Made by a program: the position numbers and the translations under genes
Notes under the pieces: generated by a model
Database searches by the model: none
Seen by the model: the letters and a program-made list of their open reading frames with translations, nothing else
Told to the model about the DNA's origin: nothing
DNA from: Halapricum desulfuricans
Lineage (GTDB): Archaea; Halobacteriota; Halobacteria; Halobacteriales; Haloarculaceae
Assembly (NCBI RefSeq): GCF_017094505.1
Contig: NZ_CP064787.1
Coordinates: forward strand, 1,550,001 to 1,614,000
Length of the DNA: 64,000 nucleotides
Direction of reading: 5' to 3'
Part shown: one piece after another, positions 56,314-64,000 of the stretch
Position numbering within the stretch: the stretch's first letter is position 1
Layout of the letters: every line of letters starts with the position of its first letter

Positions 56314-56418
56314 TTACTCCTTCGACTCTTCGTGCTCGCTACGTGGCTTTGCTCTGATGTGCCCTCGCTTTAGCCAGTTAATGGTCGGTTCGTCTTCTTC
56401 GGTGTGGGGTGGTCTCAT
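56314..56418 (-). CDS. Small ORF of 34 residues with strong ribosome-binding site
   Basis: An ATG at 56418 preceded at 8 nt by GGAGGAGG (56427-56434), the strongest Shine-Dalgarno in the region. The frame reads MRPPHTEEDEPTINWLKRGH and ends ...SEHEESKE. The second codon is the rare AGA, and CTA, CGA and a second AGA follow. No family is recognised. A TTATTA box inside the palindrome at 56464-56481 could be its promoter. It lies between the CreA-like gene and the guide target, so it is one candidate for the controlled (CreT-like) unit. Confidence 0.4.
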   Translation of the reverse strand: MRPPHTEEDEPTINWLKRGHIRAKPRSEHEESKE

Positions 56419-56463
56419 ATCTTGAGCCTCCTCCTGCACCCGAAACTACTATCCAGAAGGAGA

Positions 56464-56500
56464 CCCCAGTAATAACTGGGGCCGCTCCGGAGTAGTCCGG
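56464..56500. repeat. Two adjacent stem-loops
   Basis: CCCCAGT-AATA-ACTGGGG at 56464-56481 (7-bp stem) and CCGGA-GTAG-TCCGG at 56487-56500 (5-bp stem). On the minus strand the first loop reads TATT within TTATTA. Confidence 0.7.
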
Positions 56501-56514
56501 ATAGCAGGCTCACT

Positions 56515-56558
56515 CATCCAACACGCGAGATGCCTGGACAGCCAACGCGTGTTGGATG
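56515..56558. repeat. Perfect 13-bp inverted repeat with 18-nt loop
   Basis: CATCCAACACGCG at 56515-56527 and its exact reverse complement at 56546-56558. It forms a strong hairpin on either strand, 52 bp from the guide target site. It may be a structured RNA or a relic of a mobile element. Confidence 0.75.
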
Positions 56559-56609
56559 GCCGCTGACGCAGCATTGGCAATGTACGGATGTATCCCATTT
56601 ATTTCTTTT

Positions 56610-56633
56610 GCCTATAGATTGGCTGGGCTAGAA
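56610..56633 (-). promoter_or_regulatory. Target site of the CreA-like guide with TTC PAM
   Basis: On the minus strand, TTC (56633-56631) is followed by 21 bases that match the guide in the blocks TAGCC, AGCCA, TCTAT and GGC, with mismatches only at positions 6, 12 and 18. The site covers a TATA-like CTATAG on the plus strand (56612-56617) and lies about 30 bp downstream of TATATA (56662-56667) read on the minus strand. Bound Cascade would block transcription in either direction. Confidence 0.8.
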
Positions 56634-56644
56634 GTATCCACAGG

Positions 56645-56668
56645 ATGGCCTTTCTATCCCATATATAG
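56645..56668 (+). other. Mini-ORF downstream of the guide target, CreT candidate
   Basis: If the CTATAG at 56612-56617 is a TATA box, a plus-strand transcript would start near 56640 and meet ATG at 56645 almost at once. The frame is seven codons (M-A-F-L-S-H-I) and contains the rare codons CTA and ATA just before the stop. Known CreT toxins are short RNAs whose mini-ORFs trap scarce tRNAs. The fit is suggestive only; there is no clear ribosome-binding site. Confidence 0.25.
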
Positions 56669-56712
56669 GTATGATCCAAACAGATTTGCAAAATCACACC
56701 CACCCGTCCGAA

Positions 56713-58950
56713 TCACTTCCCCTGCCCGAACAGCGAGTCGGTCTCGAGGATCGCAAGCGTCTCGACCTCGACAGTGACGGCGTCGGCAGACGAACCGACA
56801 GCCAGATCCTCGCCGGAGAACAGGTCGCGAGTCTCGACAGTCGGGCGGAGCTGGACCCGCCGCGGTTCGGGCGCGAAGTTGATGACGACCACGCGTTTCT
56901 CGTCGCCGGCGTCGCGGCCGAACACCAGCACGTCGTCGATGGCGTCGGTCCGGTGGGCCTCGCGCACGAGGTCGGCGGTCGGGCCGAACACGGGCGAGTC
57001 GTGATAGCAGTCGATCAGCGCGTCGACGAACGCGAAGTGCGCCTCGTCGTACTCCTCCCAGTTCATGAACGCCCGCTTGTAGGGGTCTTTCTCGATGTCG
57101 TCGAAGCGGTCGTCCCGGTCCGCGAAGGGGCTCTCCCGGCGGGTGCCGTACTCGGCGATGAGCCGTTCCTGCCCGTAGTAGAGGAAGGGCACGCCGGGCA
57201 GGGTGAACGCGGCCGCCAGTGCGGCGCGCTCGGCCTGAGCGGGGTCCTCGCGGTGGCCCTCGGCCTTGGCCTCCCAGTAGATGCGCGATTCGTCGTGGTT
57301 CTCGGTCGTGTTGAGGATGCGACTGTAGGTCGGAAAGCCGTGCTCCGCCCGGGCGTCGATCGCGTCAAGCAGGTCGCTGGGCGGGCGCTCGCCGCGGGCG
57401 ACCGCGTGGGCGGTGAACATGAACTCGGTCGTGTCGAAGTGCAGGTCGAACTCCGACTCGTCCATCGAGGTGAGATAGGGGATCGACTCGTCGAGCCACA
57501 TGAACTCGGCGTCCTTCTGTCGGGTGAGCCGGCGGGCCTCCTTCCAGAAGGAGTGGGGGACGCCCCAGGCGATGTCACACCGGAAGGCGTCGACGTACTC
57601 AGACCAGAAGTCCACCGCGGCCAGGATGTGCTCGCGCAGCGCCACGTTGCCGTAGTTGAGGTTGGGCTGCAGGCGGACGTTGAAGAAACTCGTCTGGGCC
57701 GGCGCGGCGTCCTCCTCTGAGGGAGTGGTCTGGCGGTCGAACCAGTCGAAGTACGGCGAGTCGGTGTCCCAGGCCTCGACGTCGGGGAACGCGTAGGGGT
57801 CCTCGGGCTGGTCACCGAGCTCGGCGATCGTGTCCTGCCAGTGGTCGTTGGTCCACCCGCAGTGGTTGACCACGAGGTCGAAACACACCCGGATGTCCGC
57901 CTCGTGGCAGGCGTCGACGAACGCCTCGAAGTCCGACAGCGTGCCGAGGTCGTCGGCCACGTCGAAGTAGTCGCCCGTGCTGTAGCCGTGGGGGCCGCCG
58001 GGCGGCGTGTCGATCTCCGGGCTCCAGGCCGGGACGATCGGCGTCAGCCAGACCACGTCGACGCCCAGGTCCGCGAGGTAGTCGACTTTCTCGGTGAGGA
58101 ACTCGAAGTCGGCCTCACCGGACTCGCCCGCGAACGACCGCGGGAAGATCTCGTACATCACGGCGTCGTCGAGCCACTCCGGGGGCCGGTTGGGATACTC
58201 GATCCCCCCGTCGGGCTCGAGGACGATCTCGTCGGTCGCGCCCACCCGAACCCCGTCGAAGGGGGCCGCGAACAGGCTAGTCGGTTCGTCGACGGCCTCG
58301 ACCGGGATCCGGGCGGTCGTTCCCTCGACGGTGACGTCCTCGGCCGAGAGGGCGGCGGCGTCGTGGGGCCGAAACGAGACCGCCAGGTCGTCCTCGACGG
58401 TGAAGGCGTCGGCGGCGAGCTGCGGGTTCGATTCGACGACGAACTCTCCGGCCTCGGCGTCGAACTCGCCGACGAGTTCGAGATGGGGCGGACCGCCGAC
58501 GTCGGCTTCCTCGACGCCGCCGACCGCGCCCTCGATGTCGAAGACCTCGATTTCGTCGTCGAGGTCCGGCCTCGGAAACGCCTCGATCGTCAGCTCGTGG
58601 GAGCCGTCCGGGGCGTCGAGCTCGAGGCGGTAGACGCCCGGCGCGTCGGGCTGGAACTCGACGGTGTTGTGCAGACCCTCGTCGTACTGGGTCCGGTCGT
58701 CGTACGGTGTCGGCGCGTACTCGAGACCGGCGTCGCTACCGTCGGGCGTCTCGAGCAGCTGCCACGTGAAGTCGCTTCGATCGTACGGGTCGGGGTCGCG
58801 CTCGGGCGTCCCCGCGACCGTCGGTGCGATGTTGTCCCGGTCGTAGCCGTGAGCCATGTCGACGTAGATCGGGTCGACGATCCGCTCGCCGACCTGGACG
58901 AACCGTGGCGGGCCGGGCTGGTGTGTGTCGGTGTGTGAGTGATCGGTCAT
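56713..58950 (-). CDS. Alpha-amylase / glycoside hydrolase family 13
   Basis: A 745-residue cytoplasmic GH13 enzyme with an N-terminal beta region of about 260 residues and a (beta/alpha)8 domain. The conserved regions are RVCFDLVVNHCG (region I), DAFRCDIAWG (nucleophile Asp), FMWLDESI (acid Glu) and NTTENHDESRI (third Asp). There is no signal peptide, so it acts on internal or imported maltodextrins or glycogen. The N-terminal domain is long for the family and highly acidic. The gene ends 45 bp from the TATATA element of the CreA target region. Confidence 0.9.
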   Translation of the reverse strand: MTDHSHTDTHQPGPPRFVQVGERIVDPIYVDMAHGYDRDNIAPTVAGTPERDPDPYDRSDFTWQLLETPDGSDAGLEYAPTPYDDRTQYDEGLHNTVEFQPDAPGVYRLELDAPDGSHELTIEAFPRPDLDDEIEVFDIEGAVGGVEEADVGGPPHLELVGEFDAEAGEFVVESNPQLAADAFTVEDDLAVSFRPHDAAALSAEDVTVEGTTARIPVEAVDEPTSLFAAPFDGVRVGATDEIVLEPDGGIEYPNRPPEWLDDAVMYEIFPRSFAGESGEADFEFLTEKVDYLADLGVDVVWLTPIVPAWSPEIDTPPGGPHGYSTGDYFDVADDLGTLSDFEAFVDACHEADIRVCFDLVVNHCGWTNDHWQDTIAELGDQPEDPYAFPDVEAWDTDSPYFDWFDRQTTPSEEDAAPAQTSFFNVRLQPNLNYGNVALREHILAAVDFWSEYVDAFRCDIAWGVPHSFWKEARRLTRQKDAEFMWLDESIPYLTSMDESEFDLHFDTTEFMFTAHAVARGERPPSDLLDAIDARAEHGFPTYSRILNTTENHDESRIYWEAKAEGHREDPAQAERAALAAAFTLPGVPFLYYGQERLIAEYGTRRESPFADRDDRFDDIEKDPYKRAFMNWEEYDEAHFAFVDALIDCYHDSPVFGPTADLVREAHRTDAIDDVLVFGRDAGDEKRVVVINFAPEPRRVQLRPTVETRDLFSGEDLAVGSSADAVTVEVETLAILETDSLFGQGK

Positions 58951-59119
58951 GAGTGTGCTCCTGTAGGCGAACGAGCCACGGACGATATCCGCGACGCGCG
59001 GCGAGAAAAGTGTTCCGTCACTCGGTTTTCCACACGGGAGTGGCCAGCCCGGTACGGACGGGACCGCGACACCTGCCGCCAGCCGAACCTATTTTCGGCT
59101 GGCCGCCGACGAGACAGGT

Positions 59120-59398
59120 ATGAGCGACCTGCTCTCGGACGACGAGATCGACCGTCAGCTACCGGACAGCTGGGCACGGGACGGCGAGGAGATCACCAGG
59201 GCCTTCGAGTTCGACTCGTATCTCCCGGGCGTGGGGTTCGCGTCCGCGGTGGGCGGGCTCGCCGAGGAGGCCTGGCACCACCCCGAGATCACGATCACCT
59301 GGGGCGAAGTCGAGGTTCGACTGACGACTCACGACGCGGGAGGCGTCACCGAGAAAGACATCGAGCTTGCAGAGCGCTGCAACGAGATCTACGAGTGA
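59120..59398 (+). CDS. Pterin-4a-carbinolamine dehydratase
   Basis: A 92-residue PCD/DCoH-family protein. EEAWHHPEITITWGEVEVRL holds the two catalytic histidines, followed by TTHDAGGVTEKDIELAE. It dehydrates 4a-hydroxytetrahydropterin to recycle the cofactor. No aromatic amino acid hydroxylase is beside it, so the partner is elsewhere or the role is different. Single gene between divergent and unrelated neighbours. Confidence 0.92.
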   Translation: MSDLLSDDEIDRQLPDSWARDGEEITRAFEFDSYLPGVGFASAVGGLAEEAWHHPEITITWGEVEVRLTTHDAGGVTEKDIELAERCNEIYE

Positions 59399-59572
59399 TC
59401 AGGCGAGTGGGGCGTCGTCGCCGCTCGATGGCGGTGCCGGCACGACTGAACCCTGTCTCGAGCTAGCGTCACACGTGGAACCGCCACCGGTGTTTTCCGG
59501 GTCAGCGTGTACGTCGCACGATAGCGTTGCCACGGGCCGCGAGTTTAAGACTACCGGCGCGCACACACGTGT

Positions 59573-61285
59573 ATGGACGAGCTAAATAAGGACCCGGAAC
59601 TGCGAAGCTCCGAGGTCACGGAAGGCACAGAGCGCGCCCCGCACCGGGCGATGTTCCGGGCGATGGGATATGACGATCAGGACCTCTCCTCGCCGATGGT
59701 CGGGATCGCCAACCCGGCGGCGGACATCACGCCGTGTAACGTCCATCTGGACGAGGTCGCCGAGTCGGCCTACGAGGGTATCGACGAGTCCGGCGGTATG
59801 CCCATCGAGTTCGGGACGATCACCGTCTCCGATGCGATCTCGATGGGGACCGAGGGGATGAAGGCGTCGCTGATATCCAGAGAGATGATCGCCGACTCGG
59901 TCGAGCTGGTGAGTTTCGCCGAGAGGATGGACGGGCTGGTGACGATCGGCGGCTGTGACAAGAACATGCCAGGGATGATGATGGCCTCGATCAGGACCGA
60001 TCTTCCCTCAGTGTTCCTCTACGGTGGGTCGATCATGCCCGGCGAGCACGACGGCCGCGAGGTGACGATCCAGAACGTCTTCGAGGGCGTCGGCGCGGTC
60101 GCACAGGGCGAGATGTCCGAGGACGAACTCGACGAGATGGAACGCCACGCCTGTCCCGGGGCCGGCTCCTGTGGCGGGATGTTCACGGCCAACACGATGG
60201 CCTCGGTTTCGGAGGCGCTCGGGTTCGCGCCGCTGGGCAGCGCCGCGCCGCCGGCCGAGGAGTGGTCGCGCTACACGGTCGCCCGCGAGAGCGGCGAACT
60301 CGCAGTCGAGGCCGTCCGAGAGCAGCGCCGTCCCTCGGATTTCCTCAGCAAAGCGAGCTTCGAGAACGCGATCGCCCTGCAGGTCGCCGTCGGCGGCTCG
60401 ACCAACGCCGTGTTGCACCTGCTGGCGATGGCCGCCGAGGCGGGCGTCGATCTCGACATCGAGGACTTCAACCGGATCAGCGCACGCACGCCCAAGATCG
60501 CGGACTTCCAGCCCGGCGGCGAGAAGGTCATGAACGACCTCTACGAGGTCGGCGGCGTCCCGGTCGTGCTGCAGGCCCTGCGCGACGCCGATCTGATCGA
60601 CGGCGACGCGCTGACTGTCACGGGGGACACCATCGGCGAGGAACTGGACGCGATGGACCTGCCGACGATCGCTGAACTCGACGTCGAGTACCTCCGGCCG
60701 GTCGAGGACCCGTTCCACGAGCGGGGCGCTATCCGGATCCTCTCGGGCAACCTCGCGCCGGACGGCGCGGTCATCAAGATCACCGGCGCCGATCACCTGC
60801 ATCACGAGGGTCCGGTCAGGGTCTTCGAGGAGGAGTCCGAGGCCATGGAGTACGTTCAGGAGGGCCACGTCGAGGCCGGCGACGCGATCGTCATCCGCAA
60901 CGAGGGGCCACGCGGCGGGCCCGGCATGCGGGAGATGCTCGGCGTCACCTCGGCGGTCGCCGGCCAGGGCCACGCCGAGGACGTGGCGCTGTTGACTGAC
61001 GGACGCTTCTCGGGGGCGACTCGCGGGTTCTCGATCGGGCACGTCGCGCCGGAGGCGTACGTCGGCGGTCCGATCGCCGCACTCGAGGACGGCGATCTGA
61101 TCACGATCGACATCGACGACCTCGAGCTGTCGGTCGATCTCAGCGACGACGAGATCGAACGCCGACTCGAAGCGCGCGACGAGCCCGAGCCGAACTACGA
61201 GGGCGGGTTCCTCGCGAAGTACCACCGCGACTTCGGCTCCGCGGCGAACGGTGCGGTGACGAACCCGGCAGCCAAGTGGGAGTGA
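59573..61285 (+). CDS. ilvD: Dihydroxy-acid dehydratase
   Basis: A 570-residue Fe-S dehydratase of branched-chain amino acid synthesis. Cluster cysteines are in [24 protein letters not shown] and [17 protein letters not shown], with [19 protein letters not shown] and the C-terminal [11 protein letters not shown]. It makes the 2-keto acid precursors of valine, isoleucine and leucine, and so feeds the LeuB reaction at the other end of the window. Length and start are typical. A palindromic element begins right after the stop codon. Confidence 0.95.
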   Translation: MDELNKDPELRSSEVTEGTERAPHRAMFRAMGYDDQDLSSPMVGIANPAADITPCNVHLDEVAESAYEGIDESGGMPIEFGTITVSDAISMGTEGMKASLISREMIADSVELVSFAERMDGLVTIGGCDKNMPGMMMASIRTDLPSVFLYGGSIMPGEHDGREVTIQNVFEGVGAVAQGEMSEDELDEMERHACPGAGSCGGMFTANTMASVSEALGFAPLGSAAPPAEEWSRYTVARESGELAVEAVREQRRPSDFLSKASFENAIALQVAVGGSTNAVLHLLAMAAEAGVDLDIEDFNRISARTPKIADFQPGGEKVMNDLYEVGGVPVVLQALRDADLIDGDALTVTGDTIGEELDAMDLPTIAELDVEYLRPVEDPFHERGAIRILSGNLAPDGAVIKITGADHLHHEGPVRVFEEESEAMEYVQEGHVEAGDAIVIRNEGPRGGPGMREMLGVTSAVAGQGHAEDVALLTDGRFSGATRGFSIGHVAPEAYVGGPIAALEDGDLITIDIDDLELSVDLSDDEIERRLEARDEPEPNYEGGFLAKYHRDFGSAANGAVTNPAAKWE

Positions 61286-61286
61286 G

Positions 61287-61362
61287 ACTGGTGGCTATAC
61301 GTTCGTAACGATATCTGGCACGACGGCGTGCCAGATCATTTCGAAATGGTATAGCCACCAGT
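61287..61362. repeat. 76-bp cloverleaf-shaped palindromic element
   Basis: The outer arms ACTGGTGGCTATAC (61287-61300) and its exact reverse complement (61349-61362) form a 14-bp stem. Inside are three more hairpins: CGTT-CGT-AACG (61300-61309), ATCTGGCACG-ACGG-CGTGCCAGAT (61313-61336) and the palindrome CATTTC/GAAATG (61337-61348). It begins 2 nt after the ilvD stop. It could be a terminator or a small mobile palindrome. Confidence 0.85.
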
Positions 61363-61477
61363 ATGAGCCGACAGGCGCGTACCGGTGGCTGCTTTCTCAA
61401 CAGACGATCACCGGTAATACTCCGGCTGTGTTCGCGTTTGAGAAGAGTTAAGTCCGAACTGGAGCGAAAATCCCGAC

Positions 61478-63904
61478 GTGCAACCGAACCAGTGGGTCAT
61501 GGCGGTTATCGTGGGACTGCCGTTCCTCGCTGCAGCCCTGACACCGCTCGTCTACCGGCTGCTCGGCGAGCGAACTGCCTACGCGTCTGCGGCGGTTGCG
61601 GCTGTCTCGTTCGGTCTCGTCGGCTGGTTTGCGACGACCGGCGCGCGCGGGCTCGTCTCCTGGACGTGGATCGACGCGCCCGGGTTCGAGGTCGCGCTGT
61701 CGTTTTACGTCGACGGGCTCTCGCTTCTGATCGGCTTTCTGGCCAGCGGGATCGGCGTCCTGATCCTCACCTACTCCGGCGGCTACATGCACGAAGAGCC
61801 GGGGAAGATGAAGTTCTACGCGACGCTGCTGGCGTTTATGGGGTCGATGCTCGGCGTGGCGTTCGCCGCCGATCTCGTGGTGCTGTTCGTGTTCTGGGAA
61901 CTGACCAGCATCTCGTCGTTCATTCTGATCGGCCACTACACCGGCGAGTCGTCCTCGCGGTACGCCGCCCGCAAGTCGATGCTGATCACGGTCGCGGGGG
62001 GGCTGTTCATGTTGCTCGGCTTCCTGCTTCTGGCCGGCGAAGGGGGGACCTTCCAGTTGCTCGGGACGGAGCAGGCGCTGTTCGCACAGGCCGAATCGCT
62101 CCGCGAGGGGCTCCGCGCGGACGGACTGTTCGTGCCTGCGCTCGTGTTGATCGGCATCGGGGCCGCCGCCAAGTCCGCGCAGGTCCCGCTGCACATCTGG
62201 CTGCCCAACGCGATGGAAGCGCCCACGCCCGTCTCGGCGTTTCTCCACTCGGCGACGATGGTCAAGGCGGGCGTCTACCTCGTCGGTCGGCTCCGCCCGC
62301 TTCTGGCCTCTGAGGAGTGGCAACTGCTGTTCGTGGCGATGGGGCTGGTGACGATGACCGTCGCCGCAATCCTGGCTGTCGGAGCCAGCGACATCAAGGA
62401 GTTGCTGGCCTACTCGACGGCGTCGCACCTCGGGTTGATCATCGCCGGCTTCGGCGTCGTCGGAGGCGGTGCGAGCGCCTACGGAGCCGAAACCGGGTCG
62501 TTCCACATCCTCAACCACGCCGCGTTCAAGGCCGCGCTCTTTCTCGTGGCCGGGATCATCGCCCACGAGGCCGGATCGCGCCTGATCGACGACCTCGGCG
62601 GGCTGTGGCGCGACCTCCCGATCGCCGCCGGCGTTACGGTCGTCGCGGCGCTCGGAATGGCCGGCGTGCCGCCGTTCAACGGCTTTTACTCCAAGGAGTT
62701 CCTCTTCGAGGCGACCTACGAACTCGCGCACGCCTCCGGCGGGCTGTGGTGGATACTGCCCGCGGTCGCCGTCTTCGGGAGCGTGTTCACGTTCCTGTAC
62801 TCGATCCGGTTTTTGATGCTGTTCTTCGGTGAGAAGCCCGATGCGCTGGGGCACGTCCACACGCCGCCGTGGTCGATGCGACTGCCCGCGGTCGCGCTGG
62901 CCGTCGTCGCCGGGATCATCGGACTCGGCGGGATCACCGCGACGGCCGGCGTCCACATCGGCCCGCTCGAGGAGTTCGTCCGGCAGGTCGTCGGCGCGAC
63001 CGCGATCGATCAGGGTGGCGAGCACGGCGCGCACTTCTCGTATTACCTGCCGACCGAGCCCACCGTTCCGGTACTGATGAGCGCGACGACGATCGGGCTC
63101 GGGGCGGTCGCCTATCCGTTCTACGACCAGCTCCGGGACGTCGTCCGTCGGCTGCGCTCGGTTTCGCTCCTCAGCGCGAACTGGTATTACGACTCGGTCG
63201 TCGAGGGACTCGATCGCTCTCGCGCGGTCGAGTCGACGATCCAGACGGGACAGCTTCGGACCTACGCGCTGGTGTTGTTGCTCGCTGTGAGCGTCATGAC
63301 GCTGCTCGCCTACGCCACAGCGGCCGTCGGACTTCCCGCGTTCGGGAGCGTCGCGAGTCCGATCCCGATGGTGATCGTCCTCGGGGTCGCGGTCGTGGCC
63401 GCGTTCGCGGTCACGCGGGCCCCGTCACACATCGCGGGCGTGCTGACGCTCTCGATTCTGGGGTTCATGGTCGCGATCTTCTACATCCTGGGAGACGCGC
63501 CGGACCTGGCGCTGACACAGCTACTCATCGAGACGCTTGTGCTGGTGCTCTTTTTGCTCGTCCTGGACAAACTCCCGCCGTTCTACGGCGAGGCGCGCCG
63601 GTGGGTACTCGCCCGGGACGCGGTCGCGTCGGCGGTCGTCGGCGTCACCGTCTTCCTGACCGTCCTGGTGACGACGGCCGCAAGTCCCGCCAGCAGGATC
63701 TCGAACTTCTTCCTCGAGCGCGGGGGCGTCCCGGCCGAGCACGGCACGTGGATCCTCGATTACGGCGGCGGGGCCAACATCGTGAATGTCATCCTCGTCG
63801 ACTTCCGCGCGTTCGATACGCTGGGCGAGATCTCGGTGATCGCGATGGCCGCGCTGTCCGTGATTACGCTGGTTGCGATGCGCGAACGAGGTGAGAAACA
63901 GTGA
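61478..63904 (+). CDS. mnhA: Multisubunit Na+/H+ antiporter subunit A (Mrp/Mnh)
   Basis: An 808-residue membrane protein. The first 500 residues are NuoL/MrpA-like (FVFWELTSISSFILIGHYTG, PLHIWLPNAMEAPTPVSAFLH, SATMVKAGVYLVGR with the key Lys). The C-terminal part (from about 630) contains the extra MrpA helices, including LGDAPDLALTQLLIETLVL. It is the largest subunit of the Mrp complex, which exchanges Na+ for H+ across the membrane. The GTG at 61478 is taken as start, with GTTAAG about 28 bp upstream; ATG at 61499 is the alternative. Confidence 0.92.
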   Translation: MQPNQWVMAVIVGLPFLAAALTPLVYRLLGERTAYASAAVAAVSFGLVGWFATTGARGLVSWTWIDAPGFEVALSFYVDGLSLLIGFLASGIGVLILTYSGGYMHEEPGKMKFYATLLAFMGSMLGVAFAADLVVLFVFWELTSISSFILIGHYTGESSSRYAARKSMLITVAGGLFMLLGFLLLAGEGGTFQLLGTEQALFAQAESLREGLRADGLFVPALVLIGIGAAAKSAQVPLHIWLPNAMEAPTPVSAFLHSATMVKAGVYLVGRLRPLLASEEWQLLFVAMGLVTMTVAAILAVGASDIKELLAYSTASHLGLIIAGFGVVGGGASAYGAETGSFHILNHAAFKAALFLVAGIIAHEAGSRLIDDLGGLWRDLPIAAGVTVVAALGMAGVPPFNGFYSKEFLFEATYELAHASGGLWWILPAVAVFGSVFTFLYSIRFLMLFFGEKPDALGHVHTPPWSMRLPAVALAVVAGIIGLGGITATAGVHIGPLEEFVRQVVGATAIDQGGEHGAHFSYYLPTEPTVPVLMSATTIGLGAVAYPFYDQLRDVVRRLRSVSLLSANWYYDSVVEGLDRSRAVESTIQTGQLRTYALVLLLAVSVMTLLAYATAAVGLPAFGSVASPIPMVIVLGVAVVAAFAVTRAPSHIAGVLTLSILGFMVAIFYILGDAPDLALTQLLIETLVLVLFLLVLDKLPPFYGEARRWVLARDAVASAVVGVTVFLTVLVTTAASPASRISNFFLERGGVPAEHGTWILDYGGGANIVNVILVDFRAFDTLGEISVIAMAALSVITLVAMRERGEKQ

Positions 63905-64000
63905 CAGAGAACGAACCGACAGTCATCGCCCGTACGGTCGTTCGGATCGTCGTGCCGATCATCCTGGTGACGGCAGTCGCGCTGCTGTTGCAGGGACACA
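63901..64000 (+). CDS. mnhB: Multisubunit Na+/H+ antiporter subunit B (partial)
   Basis: A GTG at 63901 overlaps the mnhA stop (GTGA) and opens a frame reading MTENEPTVIARTVVRIVVPI followed by a hydrophobic helix, as in MrpB. Only 33 codons are in the window. Position in the mnhABCDEFG order supports the call. Confidence 0.8.
   Translation, partial: MTENEPTVIARTVVRIVVPIILVTAVALLLQGH

Noticed and set aside
56449-56598. A 49-codon minus-strand ORF starting at 56598 just after the guide target
   Set aside because: It has no ribosome-binding site, is arginine-rich and non-acidic, and its codons are formed by the 13-bp inverted repeat and other stem-loops. It is more likely untranslated RNA.
61287-61362. 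tRNA gene, because of the cloverleaf shape
   Set aside because: All arms are perfect palindromes, and there is no T-loop GTTCRA, no D-loop GG and no proper anticodon loop.

Overview
The window is a 64-kb piece of a haloarchaeal chromosome. The evidence is the high GC content, very acidic proteins, TATA/BRE-type promoters with many leaderless starts, archaeal information-processing genes (fibrillarin, a Nop5-like protein, TruD, RpoP, L37Ae, Pcc1), a split two-subunit glycine decarboxylase, gamma-glutamylcysteine synthesis and a haloarchaeal type I-B CRISPR-Cas locus. The genus cannot be fixed from the sequence alone.

Layout. 1-7.2 kb: the end of a 1-phosphofructokinase gene, leuB, then nuoA-B-CD-H-I, which stops after nuoI in a tandemly duplicated 3' end with two terminators, and purE. 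7.3-15.7 kb: a PAS histidine kinase, an RND exporter with a divergent TrmB-like regulator, a winged-helix regulator, gshA, and the C/D-box RNP pair flpA/nop5. 15.8-19.7 kb: an acyl-CoA ligase, a DASH-type photolyase/cryptochrome and YjbQ. 19.8-27.4 kb: a four-gene operon of two PrkA-type kinases, a YeaH/DUF444 protein and SpoVR. 27.4-45.5 kb: housekeeping and orphan genes, including UPF0179, a bacterial-type prolyl-tRNA synthetase-like protein, a soluble chemotaxis transducer, ahcY, pcc1-rpoP-rpl37ae, truD, an RNA-ligase-like protein, a salactin-type actin and gcvPA/gcvPB. 45.5-56.7 kb: the CRISPR-Cas region. 56.7-64 kb: alpha-amylase, a pterin dehydratase, ilvD, a cloverleaf-shaped palindrome and the start of an Mrp antiporter operon.

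CRISPR-Cas region, read on the minus strand from right to left: a degenerate mini-CRISPR, cas6-cas8b-cas7-cas5-cas3, a truncated second cas2 with its own leader and two repeats, a 5'-truncated cas1, an intact cas2, a leader and an 18-repeat array. The interference module looks intact. The adaptation module is a chimera: cas4 is absent and Cas1 lacks its N-terminal domain.

The most striking signal is the mini-CRISPR upstream of cas6 (56181-56270). It keeps exactly the parts of a crRNA that Cas6 and Cascade need: an 8-nt 5' handle identical to that of the array and a 22-nt 3' handle with one change. Its 35-nt guide matches a site 370 bp away (56610-56630) at 18 of the first 21 positions. The only three mismatches fall at positions 6, 12 and 18, the flipped-out bases of type I guides, and the site is preceded by a TTC PAM. 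This is the signature of a CreA-type (CreTA) guide RNA that uses Cascade to silence a nearby promoter. The region it would control holds small ORFs and strong stem-loops and is otherwise unannotated.
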